This document shows positions 6,472 through 12,613 of a stretch of DNA of 19,248 nucleotides, piece after piece; the stretch's first letter is position 1; each line of letters starts with the position of its first letter. The notes under the pieces were generated by a model. The model saw only the letters and a list, made by a program, of their open reading frames with translations, did not search any database and had not been told where the DNA came from. The translations under genes and the position numbers were made by a program. The DNA comes from CAZMVY01 sp964617875 (GTDB lineage: Bacteria; Planctomycetota; Phycisphaerae; UBA1845; PWPN01): contig CAZUAI010000101.1 of assembly GCA_964617875.1 (NCBI GenBank), positions 1 to 19,248 of the forward strand. The letters run 5' to 3'.

Positions 6472-6849
6472 TTACCTTCCGCCGGGGCCGCCCGGGAAGT
6501 ACAGGTCGTCATCGCTGATGTCGGGGATGCCCACGACCAGGACGCGCATCCGGCCGATCGCGCCGTGGACCACGCCCGGCGGGATGTGAACCATCGAGCC
6601 TTTCCGCAGCGGGTGCTCAACGCCGTCGAGCCGGACGGCCCCCTCGCCGTCAAGAACGTAGTAGATCTCGGTGCCGCGCTTATGGTAGTGCTCGCGGGCG
6701 CCGTCGATGTCGACGACGTGCGCCCAGGCGGCGACACCGCCGCGATCCTGTGTGCTGATCAGCCGGTATCGCCAGCCACAGGTGCTGCGTTCGCGCGGCA
6801 CCTCCTCCTCATGGCGAACGAGGCACTTGCCGACGGAACCGGTGTTCAT
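6472..6849 (-). CDS. small single-domain cupin protein
   Basis: The 125-residue protein is a single cupin beta-barrel. Motif 1 is HYHKRGTEIYYVLDGEG, giving metal ligands H54, H56 and E61. Motif 2 is HIPPGVVHG with the fourth ligand H95. Such cupins bind a divalent metal and act as isomerases, dioxygenases or ligand sensors; nothing here selects one. The N-terminal 25 residues contain two cysteines. The ATG at 6849 is preceded by GAGG at 6 bases, and the uppP stop codon is 16 bases upstream. With the ABC ATPase gene starting 3 bases after its stop, it sits in the middle of an operon. Confidence 0.85.
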   Translation of the reverse strand: MNTGSVGKCLVRHEEEVPRERSTCGWRYRLISTQDRGGVAAWAHVVDIDGAREHYHKRGTEIYYVLDGEGAVRLDGVEHPLRKGSMVHIPPGVVHGAIGRMRVLVVGIPDISDDDLYFPGGPGGR

Positions 6850-6865
6850 GCTGCGCCTCGTCGGA

Positions 6866-7675
6866 TCAATGCACCAGCCGGTTCATCACAGCCAGCACGA
6901 CCAGCCCCAACACGATCCGGTAGATCGCGAAAGGCCGGAACTTGTGCGTCTGGATATACCGCATGAAGGCCGCGACGACGAGCAGCGCCACGACAAACGA
7001 CACGAAGAACCCGATCCCGAGCAACAATGCCCCCTCACCATGAATGTCGTGCCGGTGCTTGAGCAGCGAGTATCCGCCGGCGGCAACGAGCGTCGGAATC
7101 GCAAGGAAGAACGAGAACTCGGCCGCCGCCGCCGTCGAAAGGCCGACGAGCAGGCCGCCCATGATCGTTGCCGCCGCCCGCGACATGCCGGGCCAGAGGG
7201 CGGCGCACTGCGCGACGCCGATGAGGAACGCCTGCGTCAGCGTGATGGTGCCGGCGTCAGACACCTTCGGTCTCGTGGAGACCCGCTCAATCAACAGGAT
7301 GCCGATCCCGCCGACGATCAGCGCAAGGGCCACCGGCAGCGGGAACTTGAGGTATCCCTCGATGAAATCGCCGGCCAGCTTGCCCAGCACCGCCGCCGGC
7401 AGGAAGGCGATGAAGAGCTTGACGAGGAAGTGCTGGTGAATCGGTTGTTCGGCGGGGTGAAACGTCAGCCGCCAGAGCCGCCGCCAGAAGTAGAGGATCA
7501 CGGCGAGAATGGCGCCGATCTGAATGAAGATATCAAAGGCGTTCCAGAACGGGTCGCCGCCCTGGATGCCGAGTAACGGCTCCACCAGAACCATGTGGCC
7601 GGTGCTTGAGATCGGGAGGAACTCGGTCAGGCCCTCGACGATGCCGAGGACTATGGCGCGGACGGTATCAGACAC
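6866..7675 (-). CDS. uppP: undecaprenyl-diphosphatase UppP (BacA)
   Basis: This 269-residue polytopic membrane protein removes phosphate from undecaprenyl pyrophosphate to recycle the carrier lipid used for peptidoglycan and surface polysaccharides. The first family motif is complete (EGLTEFLPISSTGH, residues 14-27). The second, normally PGxSRSG, reads PGMSRAA here (162-168): the arginine R166 is kept but the following Ser-Gly is replaced by Ala-Ala. Length and hydrophobic segment pattern fit the family. The start codon is GTG at 7675, supported by GAGGAG 7 bases upstream. It begins 23 bases after the pgpA stop and is followed by the cupin gene after 16 bases, so it belongs to the envelope-lipid operon. 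Confidence 0.95.
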   Translation of the reverse strand: MSDTVRAIVLGIVEGLTEFLPISSTGHMVLVEPLLGIQGGDPFWNAFDIFIQIGAILAVILYFWRRLWRLTFHPAEQPIHQHFLVKLFIAFLPAAVLGKLAGDFIEGYLKFPLPVALALIVGGIGILLIERVSTRPKVSDAGTITLTQAFLIGVAQCAALWPGMSRAAATIMGGLLVGLSTAAAAEFSFFLAIPTLVAAGGYSLLKHRHDIHGEGALLLGIGFFVSFVVALLVVAAFMRYIQTHKFRPFAIYRIVLGLVVLAVMNRLVH

Positions 7676-7698
7676 TCAACGACTCCTCGGACCGCGGC

Positions 7699-8211
7699 TC
7701 ATGTCGCGATCCACAACCGCAGGACGATCTGGCCCACGATGTTTACGTACACCGCCGAGGCGAGATCATCGACGAGAATACCCCAGCCGGCGGGCAACCT
7801 CTCCAACTGGCGGGCCGGCGGCGGCTTTACGACATCGGCCACACGGAACAGGAAAAACTGCGCCGCGTACACCGCGACGACCGTTTTCCACGGCAGGCCG
7901 GCGATCGGCAGCGCGATCACCGAGAGCCACTGCCCCGCCACCTCATCCAGCACGAACGGTCCCGGGTCGCCGGGCTTGCGAGAGCGGCTCGCGAAGTACT
8001 CAACGGCCCAGCGCCCCCACGCCACGGACATGACGCACGAAATCAGCAGCAGGATACCGAGGATCGCGTCGTACGCAGCTGCGCTGTTCACGGCGTGCAG
8101 GGCCGCGAGGAGCAGTCCCGCCGCCACGATCGCGCCGAGCGAGCCCCACGTGCCGGGCGCGACGGGCATCAGGCCGAAACCGAAAAACGTGATCGCCAGC
8201 CGCCGGATCAT
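7699..8211 (-). CDS. pgpA: phosphatidylglycerophosphatase A (PgpA)
   Basis: The 170-residue membrane protein dephosphorylates phosphatidylglycerol phosphate to phosphatidylglycerol. It shows the PgpA pattern: GFGLMPVAPGTWGS near the N-terminus (11-24), FVLDEVAGQW with D89 and E90 at the active site, and RVADVVKPPPARQLE followed by GWGILVDDLASAVY (142-155). The ATG at 8211 overlaps the pgsA stop as ATGA, so translation is coupled to the enzyme that makes its substrate. A longer open frame extends upstream to 8865, but that part is a shadow of pgsA. The uppP gene follows after 23 bases. Confidence 0.93.
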   Translation of the reverse strand: MIRRLAITFFGFGLMPVAPGTWGSLGAIVAAGLLLAALHAVNSAAAYDAILGILLLISCVMSVAWGRWAVEYFASRSRKPGDPGPFVLDEVAGQWLSVIALPIAGLPWKTVVAVYAAQFFLFRVADVVKPPPARQLERLPAGWGILVDDLASAVYVNIVGQIVLRLWIAT

Positions 8212-8837
8212 GCCTTCTCCGTCGGGCGGGACGTTTGGGACAGGATGCCGCGGGCCATATTCAGGTAACTGATCATCGAAAGGGCCGTTCCGATCACCGT
8301 CGCCCAGACGAGGATCTTTCGGCCCGTGACAAAAAACGCATGCCCGAGCGGCCCGTGCGGATGCGCCACGGTGAACAGGATCCACCCGGCCGTAATCGAC
8401 TGGAGGAGCATCTTTGCCTTGCCGTAGATCGTGGCGGCGAACGACTCGCCGTGGGCCTCGCTGAAGCCGCGGATGCCGGTCACGAGCAGCTCGCGGCCGA
8501 GGATGAGAACGGTCATCCACGCCGCGACGTCGGTGATGCTGCGGCCGTCCTTCACGAACCCGCTGCCGACGAAGAACACAAACGCGCCGCAGACGAGCAC
8601 CTTGTCCACGAACGGATCGATGATCCGGCCGAACGATGTCACCTGGTTCAGCTTGCGGGCGATGTAGCCGTCCACGACATCGCTGAGGCCGGCGACGATG
8701 AAGAGGATCGCGGCGACGTCGAGCAGCCAGAGCCGGGGAGGATTCTCGGCGGCCGAAAACTGCGCAAGCACGGCGAAGAACACGATCGACAGTGCCAGAC
8801 GTCCGAGTGTGATCTGGTTGGGCAGGTTGATCTTCAT
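8208..8837 (-). CDS. pgsA: CDP-diacylglycerol--glycerol-3-phosphate 3-phosphatidyltransferase
   Basis: The 209-residue integral membrane enzyme makes phosphatidylglycerol phosphate from CDP-diacylglycerol and glycerol 3-phosphate. The complete CDP-alcohol phosphotransferase motif is present between residues 53 and 78: D53, D56-G57, A60-R61, G70, D74 and D78 at the canonical spacings. The N-terminus NLPNQITLGRLALS is typical of PgsA. Several hydrophobic helices follow, and the C-terminus is charged. It starts 33 bases after rimO ends and overlaps pgpA by an ATGA. The rimO-pgsA neighbourhood recurs in many bacterial lineages (established knowledge), which supports the assignment as PgsA rather than another CDP-alcohol transferase. 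Confidence 0.94.
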   Translation of the reverse strand: MKINLPNQITLGRLALSIVFFAVLAQFSAAENPPRLWLLDVAAILFIVAGLSDVVDGYIARKLNQVTSFGRIIDPFVDKVLVCGAFVFFVGSGFVKDGRSITDVAAWMTVLILGRELLVTGIRGFSEAHGESFAATIYGKAKMLLQSITAGWILFTVAHPHGPLGHAFFVTGRKILVWATVIGTALSMISYLNMARGILSQTSRPTEKA

Positions 8838-8870
8838 GCCAGGCGCCGGGGGCCCCCGTCTGCACGGTCG

Positions 8871-10262
8871 TCAGGAACGCTTCACGGCCCGTAGAGTACC
8901 GCCGCCCGGCCGGGCGAGCAAATCGTATCCCTTCGTCCCTACGCAGCTTACACGGACGACCGCGCCCGGCTCATACCGGCCACCCTCGATCAGCGTGGCG
9001 CTGTCCACCTCCGGCGCCTGGCCGGCATGGCGGGCCCGCTGGAGCAGTCCCTCGCCTTTCGACGGCGGAGGCAGTTCCACCAGTACGTCGAACTCCCGGC
9101 CCACCTGCCCGGATACGCGCGAGAAGGCGATCTCCTGCTGGGCGGCCATGATCGCGTCGGCCCGTTGCTGCCGCACGGCGTCGGGGACCTGGTGCTTCAT
9201 CCGCCCGGCGGGAGTGTCCGGCTCGAGCGAGTAGGGGAAGACGCCCAACGCGTCGAAGCGGAACTCGCGGACAAACGTCAGGAGTTCGGCAAACTCCGCG
9301 TCCGTTTCGCCCGGGAAGCCGGTGATCAGCGTCGTTCGGATGGCGATGCCGGGGACGCGGTCCCGCAGCTTCGCCAGAAGCCGCTCCGTCTCCTTGCGTG
9401 TGACGCGCCGATGCATCGCCTTGAGGACGCGGTCGCTGATGTGCTGGAGCGGCAGGTCCACGTACTTCACCACGTGCTCGCACTCCGCGATCGCGTCGAT
9501 GATCGCGTCGCGAAACACCGACGGGTAGGCGTACATCAGCCGTATCCATCGTGCGCCCGGCACCCGATCCAGCTCGCGGAGCAGCCCCGCGAGGCCCGCC
9601 GCGTAGCCGATGTCGTCGCCGTAGCTGGTCGTGTCCTGGCCGATCACGTTCAGTTCGACAACGCCGTCGCCGATGAGTTCGTGCGCCTCGGCGAGGACGA
9701 CCTCCGGCGGCTTGGAGTGCATCCGCCCGCGGATCGCGGGGATCGTGCAAAAGGTGCATCGCTGGTTGCAGCCCTCGCTGATCCGCAGGTACGCGTAGGG
9801 CCGGGGCGTGAGACGCAGCCGGGCGGTGTCCAGCCAGGCATGGGGGTAATACTCGCCGAGGTAGAGGTCGGGGTCGGGACGCTCCTTGTTTCTGGACCGG
9901 CCGACCTTCTTCAGGGCGGCGGCGGGAACGTCGTCGCGGTTGTGGACGCCGACGAGCGCATCGATCTCCGGGAAGGCATCGAGGAGCTTCGTCCCGTCGC
10001 GCTGGACGAGGCACCCCGCGACGACGATCCGCCGGCAGCGTCCCTTCCGCTTGAAGCCGATCGCCTGGCGGATGACGTCGTGGGCCTCGTCGCGCGAAGC
10101 GCCGAGGAACCCGCACGTGTTGATGACGATGACGTCGGCGTCGGCCTCGTCGGCCGTGATGACCGCGCCGGCCTCGGCGATCTGGCCGAGCATCTTCTCG
10201 GAGTCCACTAGGTTCTTCGCGCACCCGAGCGCGACAAATGCAACCTTTGTCGGTTTGGCCAC
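8871..10262 (-). CDS. rimO: ribosomal protein S12 methylthiotransferase RimO
   Basis: This 463-residue radical-SAM enzyme adds a methylthio group to an aspartate of ribosomal protein S12. The N-terminal UPF0004 domain supplies three cysteines for one iron-sulfur cluster: C14 in GCAKN, C50 in NTCGF and C84 in AGCLVQR. The radical-SAM triad is C165, C169 and C172 in EGCNQRCTFC. A TRAM-like domain ends the protein. RimO is favoured over MiaB by VALGCAKNLVDSE, by IPAIRGRMHSKPPE after the triad and by the short TRAM tail. The open frame extends upstream to 10430, but the GTG at 10262 is the better start: GGGAGA is 6 bases upstream, and a promoter lies 27 bases further upstream. Confidence 0.95.
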   Translation of the reverse strand: MAKPTKVAFVALGCAKNLVDSEKMLGQIAEAGAVITADEADADVIVINTCGFLGASRDEAHDVIRQAIGFKRKGRCRRIVVAGCLVQRDGTKLLDAFPEIDALVGVHNRDDVPAAALKKVGRSRNKERPDPDLYLGEYYPHAWLDTARLRLTPRPYAYLRISEGCNQRCTFCTIPAIRGRMHSKPPEVVLAEAHELIGDGVVELNVIGQDTTSYGDDIGYAAGLAGLLRELDRVPGARWIRLMYAYPSVFRDAIIDAIAECEHVVKYVDLPLQHISDRVLKAMHRRVTRKETERLLAKLRDRVPGIAIRTTLITGFPGETDAEFAELLTFVREFRFDALGVFPYSLEPDTPAGRMKHQVPDAVRQQRADAIMAAQQEIAFSRVSGQVGREFDVLVELPPPSKGEGLLQRARHAGQAPEVDSATLIEGGRYEPGAVVRVSCVGTKGYDLLARPGGGTLRAVKRS

Positions 10263-10289
10263 AGACAATCTCCCACTGCCTGACGGCGG

Positions 10290-10318
10290 ATTGTAGCCAT
10301 CCGAAGCCGCGGGACCAA
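10290..10318 (-). promoter_or_regulatory. promoter for rimO and the downstream lipid operon
   Basis: On the minus strand TTGGTC (10318-10313), a 17-base spacer and TACAAT (10295-10290) form a sigma-70-like promoter. The -10 matches 5/6 positions. The GTG of rimO starts 27 bases after the -10, which leaves room for a short leader with the GGGAGA site. The arrangement is nearly the same as that of the sppA promoter. Confidence 0.6.
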
Positions 10319-10432
10319 TCGGCGTACCAGGCGGGCGTCGGGAACCCACCGCGCGCCGGGCGGCTCCCGCCCGTGCGAGCCTGTGCTGCAACGTCCGGCT
10401 GCCGTTCGCGTGAGGAACGGTTCCTGACACCC

Positions 10433-10449
10433 TTGCCCGTCACGGGCAG
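10433..10449 (-). terminator. hairpin downstream of metallopeptidase gene
   Basis: TGCCCGT-C-ACGGGCA is an inverted repeat of up to 7 bp lying about 35 bases past the metallopeptidase stop codon. No T-tract follows, and the spacer of one base means only the outer pairs can form. It may be a weak terminator or part of the neighbouring repeat (see the GGTTCCTGAC finding). Confidence 0.3.
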
Positions 10450-10482
10450 GGTATCCCCGCCACGACCGGCACGGACGGGCTC

Positions 10483-10857
10483 CTATCCGTACCCGATCTC
10501 GTCGAGTTCGTCTTCGTCCATGCCGAAGTGGTGGCCGACCTCGTGGAGGATCGTCTTGCGAATCTGGTGGACGAGTTGCTTGCGCGTGCGGCACATCCGC
10601 TCGAGGTTCCGCTGGTAGATCACAACCGAGTCCGGCAGTCGGAACGAGTGCTCGACGCTGCGGGACGTTAACGGCGTACCGCGGTAGAGGCCGAGCAGGT
10701 CGCGAGGGTCGTCGATGCCCATCTCGTCGAGGGTCTCGTCGTCGGGCATCGGCTCGATGTCGATCGCCAGGCCCTCCATGTATTGCTCAAACGCCGGCGG
10801 AATCGACTCCAACGCCTCGTCGACAAGCTTCTCAAAATCCTCGAGCGACAGCTTCAC
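10483..10857 (-). CDS. small zincin-type metallopeptidase family protein
   Basis: The 124-residue protein is a minimal zincin of the DUF1025 / metallopeptidase-family type. The N-terminal helix contains EDFEKLVDEALESIP. The central region (GIDDPRDLLGLYRGTPLTSR) is typical of the family. The C-terminal HEVGHHFGMDEDELDEIGYG gives zinc ligands H105 and H109, the catalytic E106 and a probable third ligand in the GMDE turn (D114). It is cytoplasmic, with unknown substrate. The frame is open far upstream, but the GTG at 10857 is right: GGAGG sits 8 bases before it and the family begins at this point. It diverges from sppA, with 88 bases between the two starts. Confidence 0.88.
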   Translation of the reverse strand: MKLSLEDFEKLVDEALESIPPAFEQYMEGLAIDIEPMPDDETLDEMGIDDPRDLLGLYRGTPLTSRSVEHSFRLPDSVVIYQRNLERMCRTRKQLVHQIRKTILHEVGHHFGMDEDELDEIGYG

Positions 10858-10875
10858 GCGACACGCCTCCCTGTG

Positions 10876-10904
10876 TTGGCCGTCCGCGGGTCCGGCACTA
10901 CAAT
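10876..10904 (+). promoter_or_regulatory. promoter for the sppA-like gene
   Basis: TTGGCC (10876-10881), a 17-base spacer and TACAAT (10899-10904) form a sigma-70-like promoter with a 5/6 -10. The sppA GTG is 41 bases downstream of the -10. The element occupies the 88-base divergent spacer shared with the metallopeptidase gene, so the two genes may influence each other. Confidence 0.6.
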
Positions 10905-10945
10905 GTCCGCAACGACAGCCGTGTCCAGTACAAGGAGTATACCCG

Positions 10946-11950
10946 GTGTCCGCGATCCGTTCCGCTTGCGTCTGGTGTGTCGTGGGGTTCCTGTTTCTCG
11001 CCGTCGGTTGCGCGCCAAGCGCGTACAAGATCGAGCCGGTTCCGCTCGATCGCACGCTGGAGGAGTCGGTCCTGATCAACGAAGGCGGCTGGGCCGCGCC
11101 GAAAATCGCCCTCATCGATGTGGCCGGGATGCTCCTGAACGGCCCGACGCCCCAACTGCTCGGCGAGGGCGAGAACCCCGTGTCGCTGCTGGTCGAAAAA
11201 CTCGCGAAAGCCGAGCGCGACGACCAGGTGAAGGCCGTCCTGCTTCGCGTCAATTCGCCGGGCGGGTCCGTGACCGCCTCCGACCTGATGTACCACGAGA
11301 TCCTCCGGCTGCGCAAGGGCACGATGAAGCCGAAGCCCGTCGTCGCCATGATCATGGACGTCGGTGCCAGCGGCGCCTACTACATCTCATGCGCCTGCGA
11401 CGAGATCGTCGCGACCCGTACGTCCGTAGTCGGCAGCATCGGCGTCATCATGCAGACCTTCAACATCAGGGGCACGCTCGACAAGATCGGGGCCGAGAGC
11501 GTCGCGATCACATCCGGCCGGATGAAGGACGCCGGTTCGCTGTTCCGGGCGATGTCGCCCGAGGAACGCAAGGTTTTTCAGGGGATTATCGACGACATGT
11601 TCGACCGTTTCGTGGAGGTCGTGGCGGACGGACGCCCGAGACTGGACGCGAAAAAGATCCGCGAAATCGCCGACGGCCGTGTGTGGACGGCCCAACAGGC
11701 GTTGGAACTCGGCTTCATCGACCGGATCGGAACGCTGCGCGATGCCGTGGCCGCCACAAAGGCCCGCGCCGGGATCGCGCGTACGCGCGTCGTGACGTAT
11801 CACCGCCCGCTCGGCTGGAAACCCAATATCTACGCATCTTCCCCGGCCGGAGGCACCGTGAACAACTACAGCCTGCTCAACGTGAGTGTACCGGAGCGCC
11901 TGCTGACGCCGACGCCGATGTTCCTCTATCTGTGGTCGCCGGGCACGTAG
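10946..11950 (+). CDS. sppA: signal peptide peptidase SppA-like S49 protease, predicted lipoprotein
   Basis: The 334-residue protein is a single-domain S49 serine protease of the Bacillus SppA type, which degrades cleaved signal peptides and membrane-protein remnants. A basic N-terminus and hydrophobic helix end in the lipobox LAVG-C (C22), so it should be lipid-anchored. S49 features are IALIDVAGML (54-63), LLRVNSPGGSVTASD (99-113), the nucleophile S142 in GASGAYYIS and the general base K194 in TSGRMKDAGS. The 52-residue Ser-Lys distance equals that of Bacillus subtilis SppA (S147/K199). The GTG at 10946 is chosen over longer readings: AAGGAG lies 8 bases upstream and it directly precedes the signal peptide. 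Confidence 0.92.
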   Translation: MSAIRSACVWCVVGFLFLAVGCAPSAYKIEPVPLDRTLEESVLINEGGWAAPKIALIDVAGMLLNGPTPQLLGEGENPVSLLVEKLAKAERDDQVKAVLLRVNSPGGSVTASDLMYHEILRLRKGTMKPKPVVAMIMDVGASGAYYISCACDEIVATRTSVVGSIGVIMQTFNIRGTLDKIGAESVAITSGRMKDAGSLFRAMSPEERKVFQGIIDDMFDRFVEVVADGRPRLDAKKIREIADGRVWTAQQALELGFIDRIGTLRDAVAATKARAGIARTRVVTYHRPLGWKPNIYASSPAGGTVNNYSLLNVSVPERLLTPTPMFLYLWSPGT

Positions 11951-12038
11951 GCGGTTGACTCGCCTGTGAAACCAGCACCAGACACCACGTGCCCATCCCG
12001 ATCAGCACAACCGACAACAGCATCCTGCGCCACGACAC
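11877..12038 (-). CDS. possible small membrane peptide antisense to the sppA 3' end
   Basis: A 53-codon ORF starts with a GTG at 12038 with a perfect GGAGG 7 bases upstream. It encodes a basic start (SWRR), one strongly hydrophobic segment (MLLSVVLIGMGTWCLVLV, residues 6-23) and a Ser/Thr/Ala-rich tail with two cysteines in total. The final 74 bases overlap the end of sppA on the other strand. A candidate promoter (TTTACA, 17 bases, TAAAAG) lies upstream at 12118-12090. No family is recognised. The start and Shine-Dalgarno fall within a near-perfect 18-base palindrome, so the GGAGG may be coincidental. It could be a single-span membrane peptide or a non-cleaved signal-peptide remnant. Confidence 0.45.
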   Translation of the reverse strand: MSWRRMLLSVVLIGMGTWCLVLVSQASQPPTCPATTDRGTSASASAGAPVHSR

Positions 12039-12053
12039 GGCGGATCCTCCGTG
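12036..12053. promoter_or_regulatory. 18-base near-perfect palindrome at the small ORF start
   Basis: CACGGCGGATCCTCCGTG is self-complementary except for one mismatched pair. On the minus-strand transcript it contains both the GGAGG and the GTG of the small membrane ORF. It may be an operator site or an RNA hairpin limiting translation. Confidence 0.4.
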
Positions 12054-12089
12054 AACAGTCTCAATGTCGGACTATCGGCCGACGTGGGG

Positions 12090-12118
12090 CTTTTACTCCA
12101 TCGTTCCTTGTTTGTAAA
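12090..12118 (-). promoter_or_regulatory. candidate promoter for the small membrane ORF
   Basis: On the minus strand TTTACA (12118-12113), 17 bases, and TAAAAG (12095-12090) match the sigma-70 consensus at 5/6 and 4/6. The small ORF GTG starts about 50 bases downstream of the -10. Confidence 0.4.
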
Positions 12119-12249
12119 GGTCTGCTCCGCCGCATGGTTCGCAGGAACGACGAAGCCCGAATGGCGATTCGCTGCGGTACGCGTGGCCCGACGCCGCATG
12201 ATCGTGGGCTCACACATGCGAGCCGGCTTCGGAACGCAATCTCGCTTGC

Positions 12250-12286
12250 TCATCGTAACCGTATTGCTGCACGAAGGTTACGATGA
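12250..12286. repeat. 11-bp perfect inverted repeat, 15-base loop
   Basis: TCATCGTAACC (12250-12260) and GGTTACGATGA (12276-12286) are exact inverse complements separated by 15 bases. The sequence is less GC-rich than its surroundings. It lies in a gene-free region more than 300 bases upstream of the URO-D-like gene. It could be an operator, an RNA stem-loop or a mobile-element scar. Confidence 0.6.
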
Positions 12287-12578
12287 TCCCTTCTCCATTG
12301 GGCGGGTTTGCCGATTCCGACTCGTTGGCTTGGACGGGGCCAGCCTTTCGCGATGGCGACGGCCGATACCCTGTTGGTGAAGAAGGCCGGCGTCGTGTCC
12401 AGCAGATTCCGGTGGGGGAACGCGGTGGGGGGCAGGCTTGTCCCGACGACCTTGCTGCATCGGGAGGCCTGATGCATACGAGAGCGGTCACGACCACCGT
12501 TGTGGCTCGCGGACGAGGGTCATCTGTTCGTCGGAAACGTCGGCACCGCACTCGGGGTCGCGGGGTGTCATATCTCCG

Positions 12579-12607
12579 TTGACGGTCCGCAAGGCGTCTC
12601 GGATAGT
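12579..12607 (+). promoter_or_regulatory. candidate promoter for the URO-D-like gene (leaderless)
   Basis: TTGACG (5/6), a 17-base spacer and GATAGT (4/6) end 6 bases before the ATG at 12614. Transcription would begin at the start codon. No Shine-Dalgarno is present, which agrees with a leaderless mRNA. Confidence 0.4.
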
Positions 12608-12613
12608 ACCCGC

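Larger units (their letters stand above)
12054..12578. other. intergenic region without a supported gene
   Basis: About 525 bases between the small ORF and the URO-D-like promoter hold no convincing gene on either strand. Several frames are open, but their translations are Arg/Pro-rich with no recognisable domain. The region contains the small-ORF promoter (12090-12118) and a strong inverted repeat at 12250-12286. No tRNA-like structure was found. Confidence 0.5.

Noticed and set aside
8212..8865. Upstream extension of the pgpA frame
   Set aside because: It overlaps pgsA in another frame and looks non-coding; PgpA starts at the ATGA overlap.
8971..10443. 490-codon minus-strand frame overlapping rimO
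   Set aside because: The other frame holds all RimO iron-sulfur and radical-SAM motifs; this one is low-complexity Arg/Pro/Gly.
12054..12578. tRNA or small gene in the long gene-free stretch
   Set aside because: No cloverleaf with a GGTTC-type T-arm and acceptor stem could be built, and translations of the open frames are compositionally random.
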